64,000 bases of DNA from Palsa-147 sp036513895 (GTDB taxonomy: Bacteria; Acidobacteriota; Terriglobia; Acidiferrales; UBA7541), in NCBI GenBank assembly GCA_036513895.1, contig DATBYF010000061.1, positions 1-64,000 of the forward strand, read 5' to 3'. Below the pieces are notes generated by a model, which was not told where the DNA came from, made no database searches, and saw only the letters and a list, made by a program, of their open reading frames with translations. Positions 35,603 through 43,003 of this stretch are shown one piece after another. Position 1 is the stretch's first letter. Every line of letters begins with the position of its first letter. The position numbers were made by a program, and so were the translations under genes.

Positions 35603-36856
35603 TTACTTCAATTGAATTCGATCGTAATTGTCCCACTGCGACATGTCGGAGAGAATCACGGTGTCTCCCACTTGCAGCCCCTTCTTGATTTCCACCGTAT
35701 TCACCGACGTTTTCCCCAGCGCCACTTGCACCCGCGTCGCTTCCGAGCCGTCCGCCGAAACCTTGAAAAGTCCCACGGTGCTATCCGCTTCGCCGTGTAC
35801 CGGCCGACCCACGTAAATCACGTCTGTAAGCCGCTCGATTTCCACAGTTCCCTCGACGCTCAAATCCGGCCTCGCGCCTTCCGGCAGCGTGCCCTCGAGC
35901 GAGCAATCCACCGTCACCGTTCCGTTCACCACCGCCGGATCGATTCGCGTCACGTGACCAGAAATAATTCCATTGTGCGTATCAATGCTGGCCTTCTGTC
36001 CAATCTGTACATCTTTCGCCTGCGTCTCAGCAATCTTCAATTGCGCTTTCAAGTGGGTCGGCTGGGCCACGCGCGCCAGCACGGTACCCATCGTCACCTT
36101 CTGCCCCACTTCCACATCAAGCTCTTGCAGCACGCCGTCAATTCCCGGCGTCACTCGCAATTGCGCCACTTGCGAGCGCTTCAAATCCGATAGCGCGCGT
36201 AGCTCATCCACTTTCGATTGCTGCACCGCAATCTGCGGCTCCATCGAACTCGCGAACGTGGTCACTTGCTTTTCTGCGATGTCATTCTGTTTCGCCAGCT
36301 CTTCCGCTTTGACTCTCGAAGTTTTCATGATTACGTCGGAGATCAGCCCGAGCTTGAACAATTCCTCGTTCGTGTCCACTTGAATCTGCGCCTGGTGAAA
36401 TTCCGACCGCACTCCCGCTGCCTTGGCCGTTTGGTCCATCAATAAATTTTGAAGCTGCGCTTTTAGGTTGTTGAGCTCGGCTTCCGCGCCCTTTTGCTGA
36501 TATTCCGCGTCCAGCGCCGCCTGCTGCAATTCCGGGTTCTGCAACAGCAGGATTGCCGTGTTTGCTTTGACGGGCACGCCCGGCAGAAGATAGCGCTCTT
36601 CCACTTGCCCATCCGTCGCCGCCGGGATCAACCGGATCGTCTCCGGCACCAGCGTTCCCAGGCCCCGCACCTCGCGCAGCATCGACCCGCGCTTCACCGT
36701 ATCCGTCCACACGACGCCCTTATCCACCGTCGGCGCCGCAGGCTTTAGTGTGTGCAAAGCGTAAGTAACCAGCGGAATGAGGATTAGCGCCGCCAGCACG
36801 TACACGGCTTGCCGGATCCTTTTCTTGCGTTTGACGTCTGGGCGGGCTATATCCAC
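35603..36856 (-). CDS. HlyD/MacA-type periplasmic adaptor protein
   Basis: A 417-aa membrane-fusion protein: N-terminal membrane anchor (residues about 15-34), lipoyl half (SMLREVRGLGTLVPE, then PATDGQVEERYLLPGVPVKA), long coiled-coil hairpin (about 110-235), second lipoyl half (VTPGIDGVLQELDVEVGQKV), beta-barrel (LKAQLKIAETQAKDVQIGQK) and membrane-proximal domain. Such adaptors link an inner-membrane ABC exporter to an outer-membrane channel. As the first gene of the 24-kb minus-strand array it lies next to a perfect TATAAT and is likely to be the start of the adaptor-ATPase-permease transcript. Confidence 0.92.
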   Translation of the reverse strand: MDIARPDVKRKKRIRQAVYVLAALILIPLVTYALHTLKPAAPTVDKGVVWTDTVKRGSMLREVRGLGTLVPETIRLIPAATDGQVEERYLLPGVPVKANTAILLLQNPELQQAALDAEYQQKGAEAELNNLKAQLQNLLMDQTAKAAGVRSEFHQAQIQVDTNEELFKLGLISDVIMKTSRVKAEELAKQNDIAEKQVTTFASSMEPQIAVQQSKVDELRALSDLKRSQVAQLRVTPGIDGVLQELDVEVGQKVTMGTVLARVAQPTHLKAQLKIAETQAKDVQIGQKASIDTHNGIISGHVTRIDPAVVNGTVTVDCSLEGTLPEGARPDLSVEGTVEIERLTDVIYVGRPVHGEADSTVGLFKVSADGSEATRVQVALGKTSVNTVEIKKGLQVGDTVILSDMSQWDNYDRIQLK

Positions 36857-36921
36857 AGCAAGAGTCTCCAGAAGAGGTATCGCAACTAGCCTTCCTCCGC
36901 TACACGCGGCTTAAGCTGTTT

Positions 36922-36932
36922 ATTATATTATA
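36922..36932 (-). promoter_or_regulatory. Candidate -10 element of the adaptor/ATPase/permease array
   Basis: On the minus strand two overlapping TATAAT hexamers occur within TATAATATAAT, 66-76 bp before the adaptor start. No clear -35 is seen 16-18 bp upstream. No sigma-54 -24/-12 motif was found in the same gap. Confidence 0.45.
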
Positions 36933-37063
36933 CTTACGACGAAGGCGAGATCAGCCATACATCATTCTTGCCCGCTCATGGGATTATTTCGTCCCGAAAC
37001 CGAACAGCCCAACCCGGTGCCCTTAAAGTCGGCGCGCGTGTTTTTTTTTGCACTCTCGCCGCC

Positions 37064-37110
37064 CAGCACTTGTAGCGGCGGGTTTTCAGCCCGGCACTCT
37101 ATCGCAGGCA
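37064..37110 (-). repeat. Dispersed palindromic repeat A, copy 1
   Basis: Read on the minus strand this copy has the order TTGCCTGCGAT, AGTGCCGGGCT, GCCGCTACAAGTGCTG, matching the copies at 39328-39395 and 40160-40226. The core GCCGGGCN-TGAA-GCCCGGC is palindromic. It lies in the gene-free gap 36857-37278, which otherwise holds only the array promoter region and a hairpin at 37204-37225. Confidence 0.7.
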
Positions 37111-37203
37111 ACAGCGAAACTTCCGACGAAACAACTCGGAGAAATCTACCCGCCCCGTCGATCCGGCGTTCAAGTCTGTGCCGCCCACCAACAGCCTTCA
37201 GAG

Positions 37204-37225
37204 CCCGGAGGCTCCCGCCTCCGGG
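37204..37225. repeat. GC-rich hairpin
   Basis: CCCGGAGG-CTCCCG-CCTCCGGG, a perfect 8-bp stem with a 6-nt loop. It is about 55 bp beyond the stop of the small basic protein gene (37279-37476, minus). There is no T-tract, so it is probably a repeat-type hairpin, although it could end that transcript. Confidence 0.5.
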
Positions 37226-37278
37226 AACCCCGGTAACTTGTTGGCAGCCATCGAGCCAGCGTAGTCCTGATATGCCGC

Positions 37279-37476
37279 CTACGCTAGCGCCGTCTTAATC
37301 CGCTTCGACGTCTTCAGCAATTGCCGCTTTAATGCGTCCAGTTGCTTCGAAATGGCGTCCAATTCTTTCCTCGCCACCGAACCTGCCTTCACATACTTGT
37401 GCGCCTTCGCGTCCGCCGAACCAACTGCGGCTCCAATCTTTCTCGCGAACTTATTCAGCTTGCTCCGTTTGGCCAT
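37279..37476 (-). CDS. Small basic Lys/Arg-rich protein
   Basis: A 65-aa protein starting MAKRSKLNKFARKIGAAVGS with AGGAGG 5-6 nt before the ATG, a strong ribosome site. Longer in-frame extensions are rejected because they pass through non-coding sequence. It is very basic, with an amphipathic helix (KELDAISKQLDALKRQLLK) near the C-terminus. The composition resembles small nucleoid-associated proteins, but no family is recognised. It is divergent from the other small basic gene at 37672, with 195 bp between them. Confidence 0.65.
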   Translation of the reverse strand: MAKRSKLNKFARKIGAAVGSADAKAHKYVKAGSVARKELDAISKQLDALKRQLLKTSKRIKTALA

Positions 37477-37671
37477 GTATTCCTCCTGAATTTGAACTAA
37501 TTTTGAATTTGTACCCGTGCCATCGTACTCGTGCGTCTCGCTCGCCGTCAACGAACCGTTCTTCTCCGTTTTCGTACTTCTTCCGTAATTGGATAATTTA
37601 GAGCCTCTCAGAGTTTCACTGTATTCACCGGCATGTGGCGTTGTGGCGTAGTTGCTGGCGGGAGGAATCTC

Positions 37672-38133
37672 ATGCCAGAAGAACAAACACTTGAACGAGC
37701 ACGAGAAGACGAGCGCGAAGGAAAATCTCCTTCCACACAAGCCGGCGAATTCGTTCGCGAAGAAATTCACCACGTCCGCGAAGGCAAGCACGGCGCGCGC
37801 TCCGCGAAGCAAGCAATCGCCATCGGACTTTCGAAGGCCCGCCGCGCCGGAGTCAAACTGCCGGCGCCAAAGGGCTCAACTTCGCCAAGCGTGCGAAAGC
37901 AAGCACACCGTGATACCAAGCGAGGCCAATCATCGTCGCGCCCGCGCCCGTCGCGGACACGCTCGCGCGCCACTGAAAACGCGTTACGCAAGGAAAGCAC
38001 TCGTACCACATCGCGCCGCGCCCTTTCATCTCAAGCTCGCAGCAGCGCACGTCGGCGAAGCTCAGCCGCCCGCAGGGGCTCAGCCCGAAAAGCCGCTCGC
38101 ACCCGCCAGCGTACTCGATCTACGGGACGCTGA
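37672..38133 (+). CDS. Small basic protein with conserved N-domain and histone-like Arg/Ser tail
   Basis: A 153-aa protein. The ATG at 37672 is preceded by GGAGG at 6 nt. Residues 1-65 form a conserved-looking domain (SPSTQAGEFVREEIHHVREG, SAKQAIAIGLSKARRAGVKLP) that I associate with small DUF6496-type proteins. Residues 70-153 are low-complexity Arg/Ser/Ala-rich sequence (TRSRATENALRK, SSARRRSSAARRGSARKAAR), like the tails of bacterial histone-H1-like proteins. Nucleic-acid binding is likely but not shown. About 740 bp of gene-free, repeat-bearing DNA follow. Confidence 0.7.
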   Translation: MPEEQTLERAREDEREGKSPSTQAGEFVREEIHHVREGKHGARSAKQAIAIGLSKARRAGVKLPAPKGSTSPSVRKQAHRDTKRGQSSSRPRPSRTRSRATENALRKESTRTTSRRALSSQARSSARRRSSAARRGSARKAARTRQRTRSTGR

Positions 38134-38306
38134 CGGAAGCTAGACGCGTAAATCAACACGAAAGCCGGGTCGCGAGTAACTTTTATCGCGACCCGTGGCC
38201 ATGCTCGCCCGCTCTTCCTTGCAGTCATGTCCGCTAAGACGTGTGGTGCCGGGTTAACGCCCGCCCGCTGATCGCAGGCAATGTCATTTCCGGCAGAGCG
38301 GAAAAT

Positions 38307-38330
38307 CGCCGGCAAGATGCCGGCGCTACG
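38307..38330 (+). repeat. Short palindromic repeat with CTACG tail
   Basis: CGCCGGC-AAGAT-GCCGGCG-CTACG, a 7-bp perfect stem. The right arm and tail (GCCGGCGCTACG) recur in repeat B at 39505-39516 and 42946-42957, so this looks like a minimal unit of the same family. Confidence 0.6.
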
Positions 38331-38596
38331 TGTGCAATTTTGCCTTAATGTCGCAATGTGATTTGTCTGCCCAGATAGTGATTTTGTATCGAGTAGAACT
38401 TACCTCCATTCCATGTTTTCTATGGTTTACGGCGATTTCTAATCGCAAGTTGTATCGAGTAGAAATTGAGTACGGACTCCGCAAATTTGTGCAGTCTCCG
38501 CGTTGTCAGCGGCGTCGAAAGACCATAAGAGCATGTGCCCCAGTGGCGCTGGACCGATTCGCGATCTTGTATGGTTATGGTCGAACATTTTACATT

Positions 38597-38643
38597 GTCA
38601 CATTACCATGTGACCCCGGGGTACCAGCAAATGTCGTGACATT
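38597..38643. promoter_or_regulatory. Cluster of inverted repeats, possible regulator sites
   Basis: GTCACAT-TACC-ATGTGAC (38597-38614) is followed by CCCCGGGG and then AATGTC-GT-GACATT (38630-38643). The motif GTGACA/TGTCAC recurs in each. The arms are perfect. They lie about 230 bp before the LprI-type gene with no T-tract. The function is unknown, and a dimeric-regulator binding region is one reading. Confidence 0.35.
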
Positions 38644-38726
38644 TTTAGTACTATGCAAAGGCTTCCGGCTCAATGGGATTGGACAGTCCACAGGGTTTTT
38701 TCAGAACTGCTTTCAGAAAAGGCAGG

Positions 38727-38757
38727 CGCAGCCCTTCGAGGCTCAGGGTAAACGAGC
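38727..38757 (+). repeat. Partial copy of repeat B
   Basis: CAGCCCTTCGAGGCTCAGGG followed by TAAAC matches the left part of the element at 42890-42958 (CGACCCTTCGAGGCTCAGGG, TAAAC). Confidence 0.6.
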
Positions 38758-38871
38758 AGCACCCCTACGACCGAACAGCGAGTCTCCGTAATACGGCTCA
38801 GTAGTTTTCGGCTTTGGGTGTTCGCCGCCTGTGGGCGGAGAATCCTTCGGCGTCGAGAAGGAGTGTTGCGG

Positions 38872-39267
38872 GTGAAATTCGTGACAGTGCTGTTCTTAAT
38901 AGCGCTTACCTCTGCTTCAGCGTTTTGTCAGAGCTCCAAAGAATACCGAGCGTGCAACGAGAAGGCGAAAAGTCCTGCCGAGATGAACGCTTGCGCGCAT
39001 GAAGAGGCGGCACGCGTGGATGCGAAGCTAGATGCGGTCTATGCGAAAGTGCTGTCACAGGCTGATAGCGATCCCGTGGGGCTTGCAAAAATCAAGGCTG
39101 CTGAAAGGGATTGGATTGTGTACCGGGATGCTTACATCGGCGCGATGTTTCCAGCAGCACACAAGATCACTGAGTATGGCGCGATGTACCCGATGAAAGC
39201 TGATCTGCTGCGGGCGAAAATGACGCACCAGCAGATCGCGGCGTTAAATCAATTGCTGCAGAGGTAG
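38872..39267 (+). CDS. Secreted LprI-family (DUF1311) protein
   Basis: A 131-aa exported protein. The GTG start at 38872 is preceded by AAGGAG at 7-8 nt and opens a signal peptide (VKFVTVLFLIALTSASAFC). The mature part has the LprI-type pattern: YRACNEKAKSPAEMNACAHEE with two of the conserved cysteines, then DAKLDAVYAKVLSQ and KIKAAERDWIVYRDA. The founding member in Mycobacterium inhibits lysozyme; many relatives are only annotated by domain. A longer frame from 38818 would destroy the signal peptide. The gene stands alone between repeat-bearing gaps. Confidence 0.82.
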   Translation: MKFVTVLFLIALTSASAFCQSSKEYRACNEKAKSPAEMNACAHEEAARVDAKLDAVYAKVLSQADSDPVGLAKIKAAERDWIVYRDAYIGAMFPAAHKITEYGAMYPMKADLLRAKMTHQQIAALNQLLQR

Positions 39268-39327
39268 GGCTCTTTACGCAAATGCAAATAAGATGAGCGG
39301 GGGACGCGTCTCATTTCGTTTGAGATC

Positions 39328-39395
39328 AAGTTTGATATTGCCTGCGATCAGAGTGCCGGGCGTGAAGCCCGGCGGTACAAGCGCTGGTGGGCGTC
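39328..39395 (+). repeat. Dispersed palindromic repeat A, copy 2
   Basis: Contains AAGTTTGATATTGCCTGCGA, then AGAGTGCCGGGCGTGAAGCC and CGGCGGTACAAGCGCTGGTG. It is nearly the same as copy 3 at 40160-40226 and, inverted, copy 1 at 37064-37110. The central part folds as GCCGGGC-GTGAA-GCCCGGC. Confidence 0.75.
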
Positions 39396-39467
39396 GGGTC
39401 GTCCTCAGAATGACAACGTTGCAGTGCATCCATGGAAATGGCGAACGAACCGACTCAGGGGCGGAAA

Positions 39468-39516
39468 AACGCCGGCAAGATGCCCTTCGAAAACTCAGGG
39501 CAGGCCGGCGCTACGA
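39468..39516 (+). repeat. Dispersed repeat B, copy 1
   Basis: ACGCCGGCAAGATGCCCTTC, GAAAACTCAGGGCAGGCCGG, CGCTACGA. The outer arms CGCCGG and CCGGCG pair, with an inner CCCTTCGAAAACTCAGGG hairpin, giving a nested structure. A second copy lies at 42890-42958. Confidence 0.75.
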
Positions 39517-39624
39517 ATGACTATGCGCGTGTATCGGCTTTGGGAGCTATTGCGATATTATTGCCGCGCTTTTGGCTACTGGGCGGTGCTGAGTCAGGTG
39601 CTTTGCTGGCAAAGGAGGAACGTC

Positions 39625-40092
39625 GTGGAGATGCGGAAGGTGGTGCTGATTGCAGGCATTTGCGCGCTGATGCTTTTGCCGGGGGCGTCGGCTGCGGGCG
39701 GAAAGTACGACGGCAATTGGATAACGCATCTGGCCTGCGATGCTCATGGGCAGACCGAGGCCTATAAGTGGGAATTTCCCAGCACGATCAAAGACAGCAA
39801 CTTTCATGGAGTGCACGGCGAACCGGGTGGGCCGGGCTATTTGCTAATTGAAGGCAAGATTGCGGATGACGGGAGCGCCAAGCTTTCAGCCAAAGGCACG
39901 GTTACGCAGAACCATGCGCACGGAGTGTTCGCCATGAAGGGGAATAATTACAGCTACAACATCAAGGCGCAATTCAGCGAGACGAAGGGCACGGGAACAC
40001 GGGACGAGGGTGCGGGCATTCTAGGGCGACCTTGCACGTTTGAATTTACGAAGCAGGCGGATGCGGCGGCGCCGCCGGCGGGGAATCAATAA
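39625..40092 (+). CDS. Small secreted protein of unknown function
   Basis: About 155 aa with a signal peptide (MRKVVLIAGICALMLLPGASAAGG). AGGAGG at 39613-39618 favours the GTG at 39625 (6-nt spacing) over the ATG at 39631 (12 nt); both leave the same mature protein. The mature chain has KYDGNWITHLACDAHGQTEA, GVHGEPGGPGYLLIEGKIAD and TGTRDEGAGILGRPCTFEFT, with two cysteines that may pair. It looks like a small beta-rich envelope protein. I do not recognise a named family and no catalytic motif is visible. Confidence 0.7.
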   Translation: MEMRKVVLIAGICALMLLPGASAAGGKYDGNWITHLACDAHGQTEAYKWEFPSTIKDSNFHGVHGEPGGPGYLLIEGKIADDGSAKLSAKGTVTQNHAHGVFAMKGNNYSYNIKAQFSETKGTGTRDEGAGILGRPCTFEFTKQADAAAPPAGNQ

Positions 40093-40159
40093 CAAAGTAG
40101 CGAGGGCGCAATTGTCCGGAGCGTCGGACGTCGTGTCGCGTGTTGTTTCGTCGGAGATA

Positions 40160-40226
40160 AAGTTTGGTATTGCCTGCGAGCAGCGTGCCGGGCTTGAAGC
40201 CCGGCGCTACAAGTGCTGTGGGGCGC
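40160..40226 (+). repeat. Dispersed palindromic repeat A, copy 3
   Basis: AAGTTTGGTATTGCCTGCGA, GCAGCGTGCCGGGCTTGAAG, CCCGGCGCTACAAGTGCTGT. The core GCCGGGCTTGAAGCCCGGC is a perfect 8-bp palindrome around TGA. It lies 68 bp after the small secreted protein gene. Confidence 0.75.
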
Positions 40227-40340
40227 GCTTGCTTTTTTCCGCAACCTCAAAAGCCGAAATAATTTTGCGGGAACTCGCGGCATGACTGAAGTCATGCCCT
40301 AACAAAACATTGTAGTCGTCACACGGCCTCTGGGCGGTGC

Positions 40341-41237
40341 CTAGGCGCCGAAGGCTATGCGCTCGGCGTTTACGGCGGCGCCGATTACGCCGTCCTCGTC
40401 GCTGGTGGGGATTACTTCGAAGAAGCTGCCCTGTAGGGGGCTCATTCTCACCATTTCTTGCAGGGCGCGATCCAGCAGGCCGATATCTACGAATTTCGCG
40501 TTCGGCCCGGTGATGAAGAATTTGCCGGGGCCTTCCATGTGGACATTTGAAGCCGCCGCGGCGGCGAGCGCGCGATGCCATAGCACGACGAACTCGGCGC
40601 AGCGCGCGTCGCCCGCTTTCGCATTCTCAAAAACTTCCTCGGGCTCGAGGTCGAGAAAACGCAGCCTCATGGCGCGATTGCCCATGATGCCTTCCATGTG
40701 CCCGCGTCCTCCGCAGCCGCAGAAATTTTCCCTGGCGTCGAGCGTGACTACCGTGTGGCCGCCTTCCCAAATTCCTTGCCGCCATGGATATCGCCCGAAG
40801 CCAATGCCGTTGCCGAGGGTCCAGACGCGAATGAGTTTGTTGAGTTCGCCGCGCGTGGCAGCGATGCCAGCCGCCGTGGCATCGGCATCGTTAAAAACGC
40901 GAACTGGCACAGCTTCGCCGCCGAAACGAAGCGATGCGGAGAGCACCGCTTCGATATTGAATCCTTTTACCTGATGCAAATTCGGAGAATCTTCGATTAC
41001 GCCGTTCTGGATAATTCCCGGGAAACCCAGACCCACTGCGCGAATTTTTTCTCCGCCGGCTACTACTTCGAGTTCCCGGCGAATCACGTCGGCAATGCTC
41101 TCCGCAGGCATGGTCTGCAATGGATCGGTGCCGCCCGATTTTTCCGGGTACACGCGAATGCGGCCGAGAACTTTGTTGTTCTCGACGAGCGCCACGGAGA
41201 TGTGCTCCATAACCAGAACGCCGAGTGCCTTGCTCAT
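40341..41237 (-). CDS. ROK-family protein (sugar kinase or regulator relative)
   Basis: A 298-aa ROK-type protein. Visible motifs are AVGLGFPGIIQNGVIEDSPN, the catalytic-type NDADATAAGIAA, LGNGIGFG (phosphate loop), EGGHTVVTLDAREN and a zinc-site region CGCGGRGHMEGI, where the third ligand position is His rather than the usual Cys. It has no N-terminal winged helix, so it is a kinase-type rather than repressor-type member. The N-terminal ATP-binding DxGGT motif is not evident (MSKALGVLVMEHISVALVE), which casts doubt on ordinary sugar-kinase activity. It begins 48 bp after the sthA stop in the same direction, a probable two-gene operon. Confidence 0.78.
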   Translation of the reverse strand: MSKALGVLVMEHISVALVENNKVLGRIRVYPEKSGGTDPLQTMPAESIADVIRRELEVVAGGEKIRAVGLGFPGIIQNGVIEDSPNLHQVKGFNIEAVLSASLRFGGEAVPVRVFNDADATAAGIAATRGELNKLIRVWTLGNGIGFGRYPWRQGIWEGGHTVVTLDARENFCGCGGRGHMEGIMGNRAMRLRFLDLEPEEVFENAKAGDARCAEFVVLWHRALAAAAASNVHMEGPGKFFITGPNAKFVDIGLLDRALQEMVRMSPLQGSFFEVIPTSDEDGVIGAAVNAERIAFGA

Positions 41238-41285
41238 CTTGCGCCTGCCAATCCTCGTTGTTCGTTGCTCAGCGAGCGAATCATG

Positions 41286-42674
41286 CTAGGACCTGCTCAA
41301 CTTGTTAAGGCCGTTGAACGCCGCGGCTTTGTAGCATTCCGCGAGCGTCGGATAGTTGAAAACATTGTCCACAAAATATTCCACCGTGCCTCCGAGCGCG
41401 AACACGGCTTGCCCGATGTGCAGCAATTCAGACGCGCCTTCGCCGATGATGTGGACACCGAGCAGCAGTTTCGTGTCCGGGCTAAAAATTAATTTCAGCC
41501 GGCCGGTGGTGTCGCCGCGGATCTGGCCGCGGGCGATTTCACGGAAGTAGGCGATGCCAACTTCGTAGGGAACGCCGTCATCGGTGAGTTGCTCTTCCGT
41601 TTTGCCGATGAAAGAAATTTCGGGAATGGTGTAAATGCCGTAAGGATAGTTGGCGCGATTGGAATGAACGGGCAATCCGAACGCGTTCGAGGTGGCGATG
41701 CGGCCCTGCTCCATCGAGACGGACGCCAGACTCGGAAAGCCGATAACGTCGCCAACGGCGAAGATATTCGGTTGCGCGGTGCGGTAATTTGCATCCACGG
41801 CGATGCGGCCGCGATCGTCGGAGTCGAGGCCGGCGGCGGCGAGATTTAATTCGTCCACATTGCCCTGCCGGCCGACGGCGTAGAGCAGGGCTTCGCCGGA
41901 AATTTTTTTCTTGCTCTTGAGATTAGCGCTGACGCCGCCTTCGGGAGTTTCTTCCACGCTTTCGACTTCTTCATTGAGGCGAAGCGTCACGCGACGATCG
42001 CGCAAGTGGTAGCAGAGAGCTTCGACCATTTCGGTGTCCGCGAATTCGAGCAGGCGCGGCCGCTTCTCGACCAGAATCACGCGCACGCCGAGCGTCGCAA
42101 ACATGCAGGTGTACTCGACGCCGATGACGCCGCCGCCGACCACGATCAGCGTCTTGGGAATTTCCGGCATCTGCAAAATTTGGTCGCTGTTGATGATGTT
42201 TCGATTGTTGAAGGGAACCAGAGCCGAATGGGCGGGCTTGGTTCCCGTGGCGATGATGATGTTGTCAGCTTCATATTCCGATTGGTTGCGCGAACCGACC
42301 ACGCGGAGATGATGCGGATCGATGAAGCTGGCCACGCCGGTGACCACTTCGATGCCGTTGCGCGAAAGTTGCGCGCGAATCACATCCATTTCGGTCTTGA
42401 TCACATGCTGCGCGCGAAAGCTCAGGTCGGCCATCGTGATTTGTTCTTTCACACGATAGTTGACGCCGTAAATGCTCTGATAGTGGAAGCCGGAAAGATG
42501 CAGCACCGCTTCGCGGATGGTCTTGCTGGGGATCGTGCCGGTATTGATGGCCGCGCCGCCGACGACTTCCAGTTTTTCGATGAGCGCGACTTTCTTGCCG
42601 TACTTGGCGGCCTGGATGGCGGCACGTTGTCCCGCGGGCCCGGACCCGATGACGACGAGATCGAATTTTTCCAT
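41286..42674 (-). CDS. sthA: Soluble pyridine nucleotide transhydrogenase
   Basis: A 462-aa FAD enzyme that exchanges hydride between NADPH and NAD. The ATG at 42674 begins MEKFDLVVIGSGPAGQRAAI (FAD-binding GxGxxG). The redox-disulfide region of the disulfide-reductase family is replaced by GGAAINTGTIPSKTIREAVL, the mark of SthA. A second Rossmann fold (LIVVGGGVIGVEYTCMFATLG) binds the nicotinamide cofactor, and the FAD-binding AVGDVIGFPSLASVSMEQGR and dimerisation domain follow. An in-frame extension to 42800 is not family-like. With the nearby NADP-linked icd, the window encodes both making and balancing of NADPH, though the two genes are 41 kb apart. Confidence 0.93.
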   Translation of the reverse strand: MEKFDLVVIGSGPAGQRAAIQAAKYGKKVALIEKLEVVGGAAINTGTIPSKTIREAVLHLSGFHYQSIYGVNYRVKEQITMADLSFRAQHVIKTEMDVIRAQLSRNGIEVVTGVASFIDPHHLRVVGSRNQSEYEADNIIIATGTKPAHSALVPFNNRNIINSDQILQMPEIPKTLIVVGGGVIGVEYTCMFATLGVRVILVEKRPRLLEFADTEMVEALCYHLRDRRVTLRLNEEVESVEETPEGGVSANLKSKKKISGEALLYAVGRQGNVDELNLAAAGLDSDDRGRIAVDANYRTAQPNIFAVGDVIGFPSLASVSMEQGRIATSNAFGLPVHSNRANYPYGIYTIPEISFIGKTEEQLTDDGVPYEVGIAYFREIARGQIRGDTTGRLKLIFSPDTKLLLGVHIIGEGASELLHIGQAVFALGGTVEYFVDNVFNYPTLAECYKAAAFNGLNKLSRS

Positions 42675-43003
42675 GCTCAGGAACTCAGCGTGATGGCTGG
42701 GATTCGAAATCACGGCGAAACCCGAAATTAATGTAGCTCGGGTCTTCAGAGCCGAGGAATTTCGATTTTCGTTTGTCGCGTTAGTGCTGAAAAGCCTCAC
42801 CTCTGAAGAGGTGAGCTACATTTAATGCGCAACATTGAGCTTGCCGCGCGTGGGCGCGGGATTATATTTGATTGCGACGCCGCGGAAGAGCGCCGACCCT
42901 TCGAGGCTCAGGGTAAACAAGATGCCCTTCGAAAACTCAGGGCAGGCCGGCGCTACGATTGCACGAGTGCTATCCCCGCAATAATTTCGAAGGATTGAAG
43001 CAA
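42675..43003. other. Gene-free gap with repeat B
   Basis: 329 bp holding the upstream region of sthA, repeat B (42890-42958) and the 3' side of the convergently oriented RRM gene. No supportable gene. Confidence 0.6.
42890..42958 (+). repeat. Dispersed repeat B, copy 2
   Basis: AGCGCCGACCCTTCGAGGCT, CAGGGTAAACAAGATGCCCT, TCGAAAACTCAGGGCAGGCC, GGCGCTACG. Positions from AAGATGCCC onward equal the copy at 39468-39516 base for base, and its left half matches the partial copy at 38727. Confidence 0.78.

Larger units (their letters stand above)
38134..38871. other. 738-bp gene-free region with repeats and palindromes
   Basis: No credible gene is visible; the one long open frame (38330-38791) has no ribosome site and runs through repeat sequence. 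Contents: a CGCCGGC-AAGAT-GCCGGCG hairpin followed by CTACG (38307-38330), the 15-bp direct repeat TTGTATCGAGTAGAA at 38384-38398 and 38450-38464, a cluster of inverted repeats at 38597-38643, and a piece of repeat B at 38727-38757. Parts of it look more AT-rich than the coding surroundings. Confidence 0.6.
39268..39624. other. Gene-free gap with repeats A and B
   Basis: 357 bp between the LprI-type gene and the small secreted protein gene. It holds repeat A copy 2 (39328-39395) and repeat B copy 1 (39468-39516). No ORF has a ribosome site, and the frames across it are open only because the repeats lack stops. Confidence 0.6.

Noticed and set aside
13076..36856. The permease array as a mobile element or biosynthetic cluster
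   Set aside because: No transposase, integrase, terminal repeats or biosynthetic enzymes; gene content and base use are like the surroundings.
36978..37298. 106-aa plus-strand frame in the gap beyond the adaptor gene
   Set aside because: It runs through repeat A and a GC-rich hairpin and lacks a ribosome site.
38330..38791. 153-aa plus-strand open frame
   Set aside because: No ribosome site, composition unlike neighbours, and the end is translated repeat B sequence.
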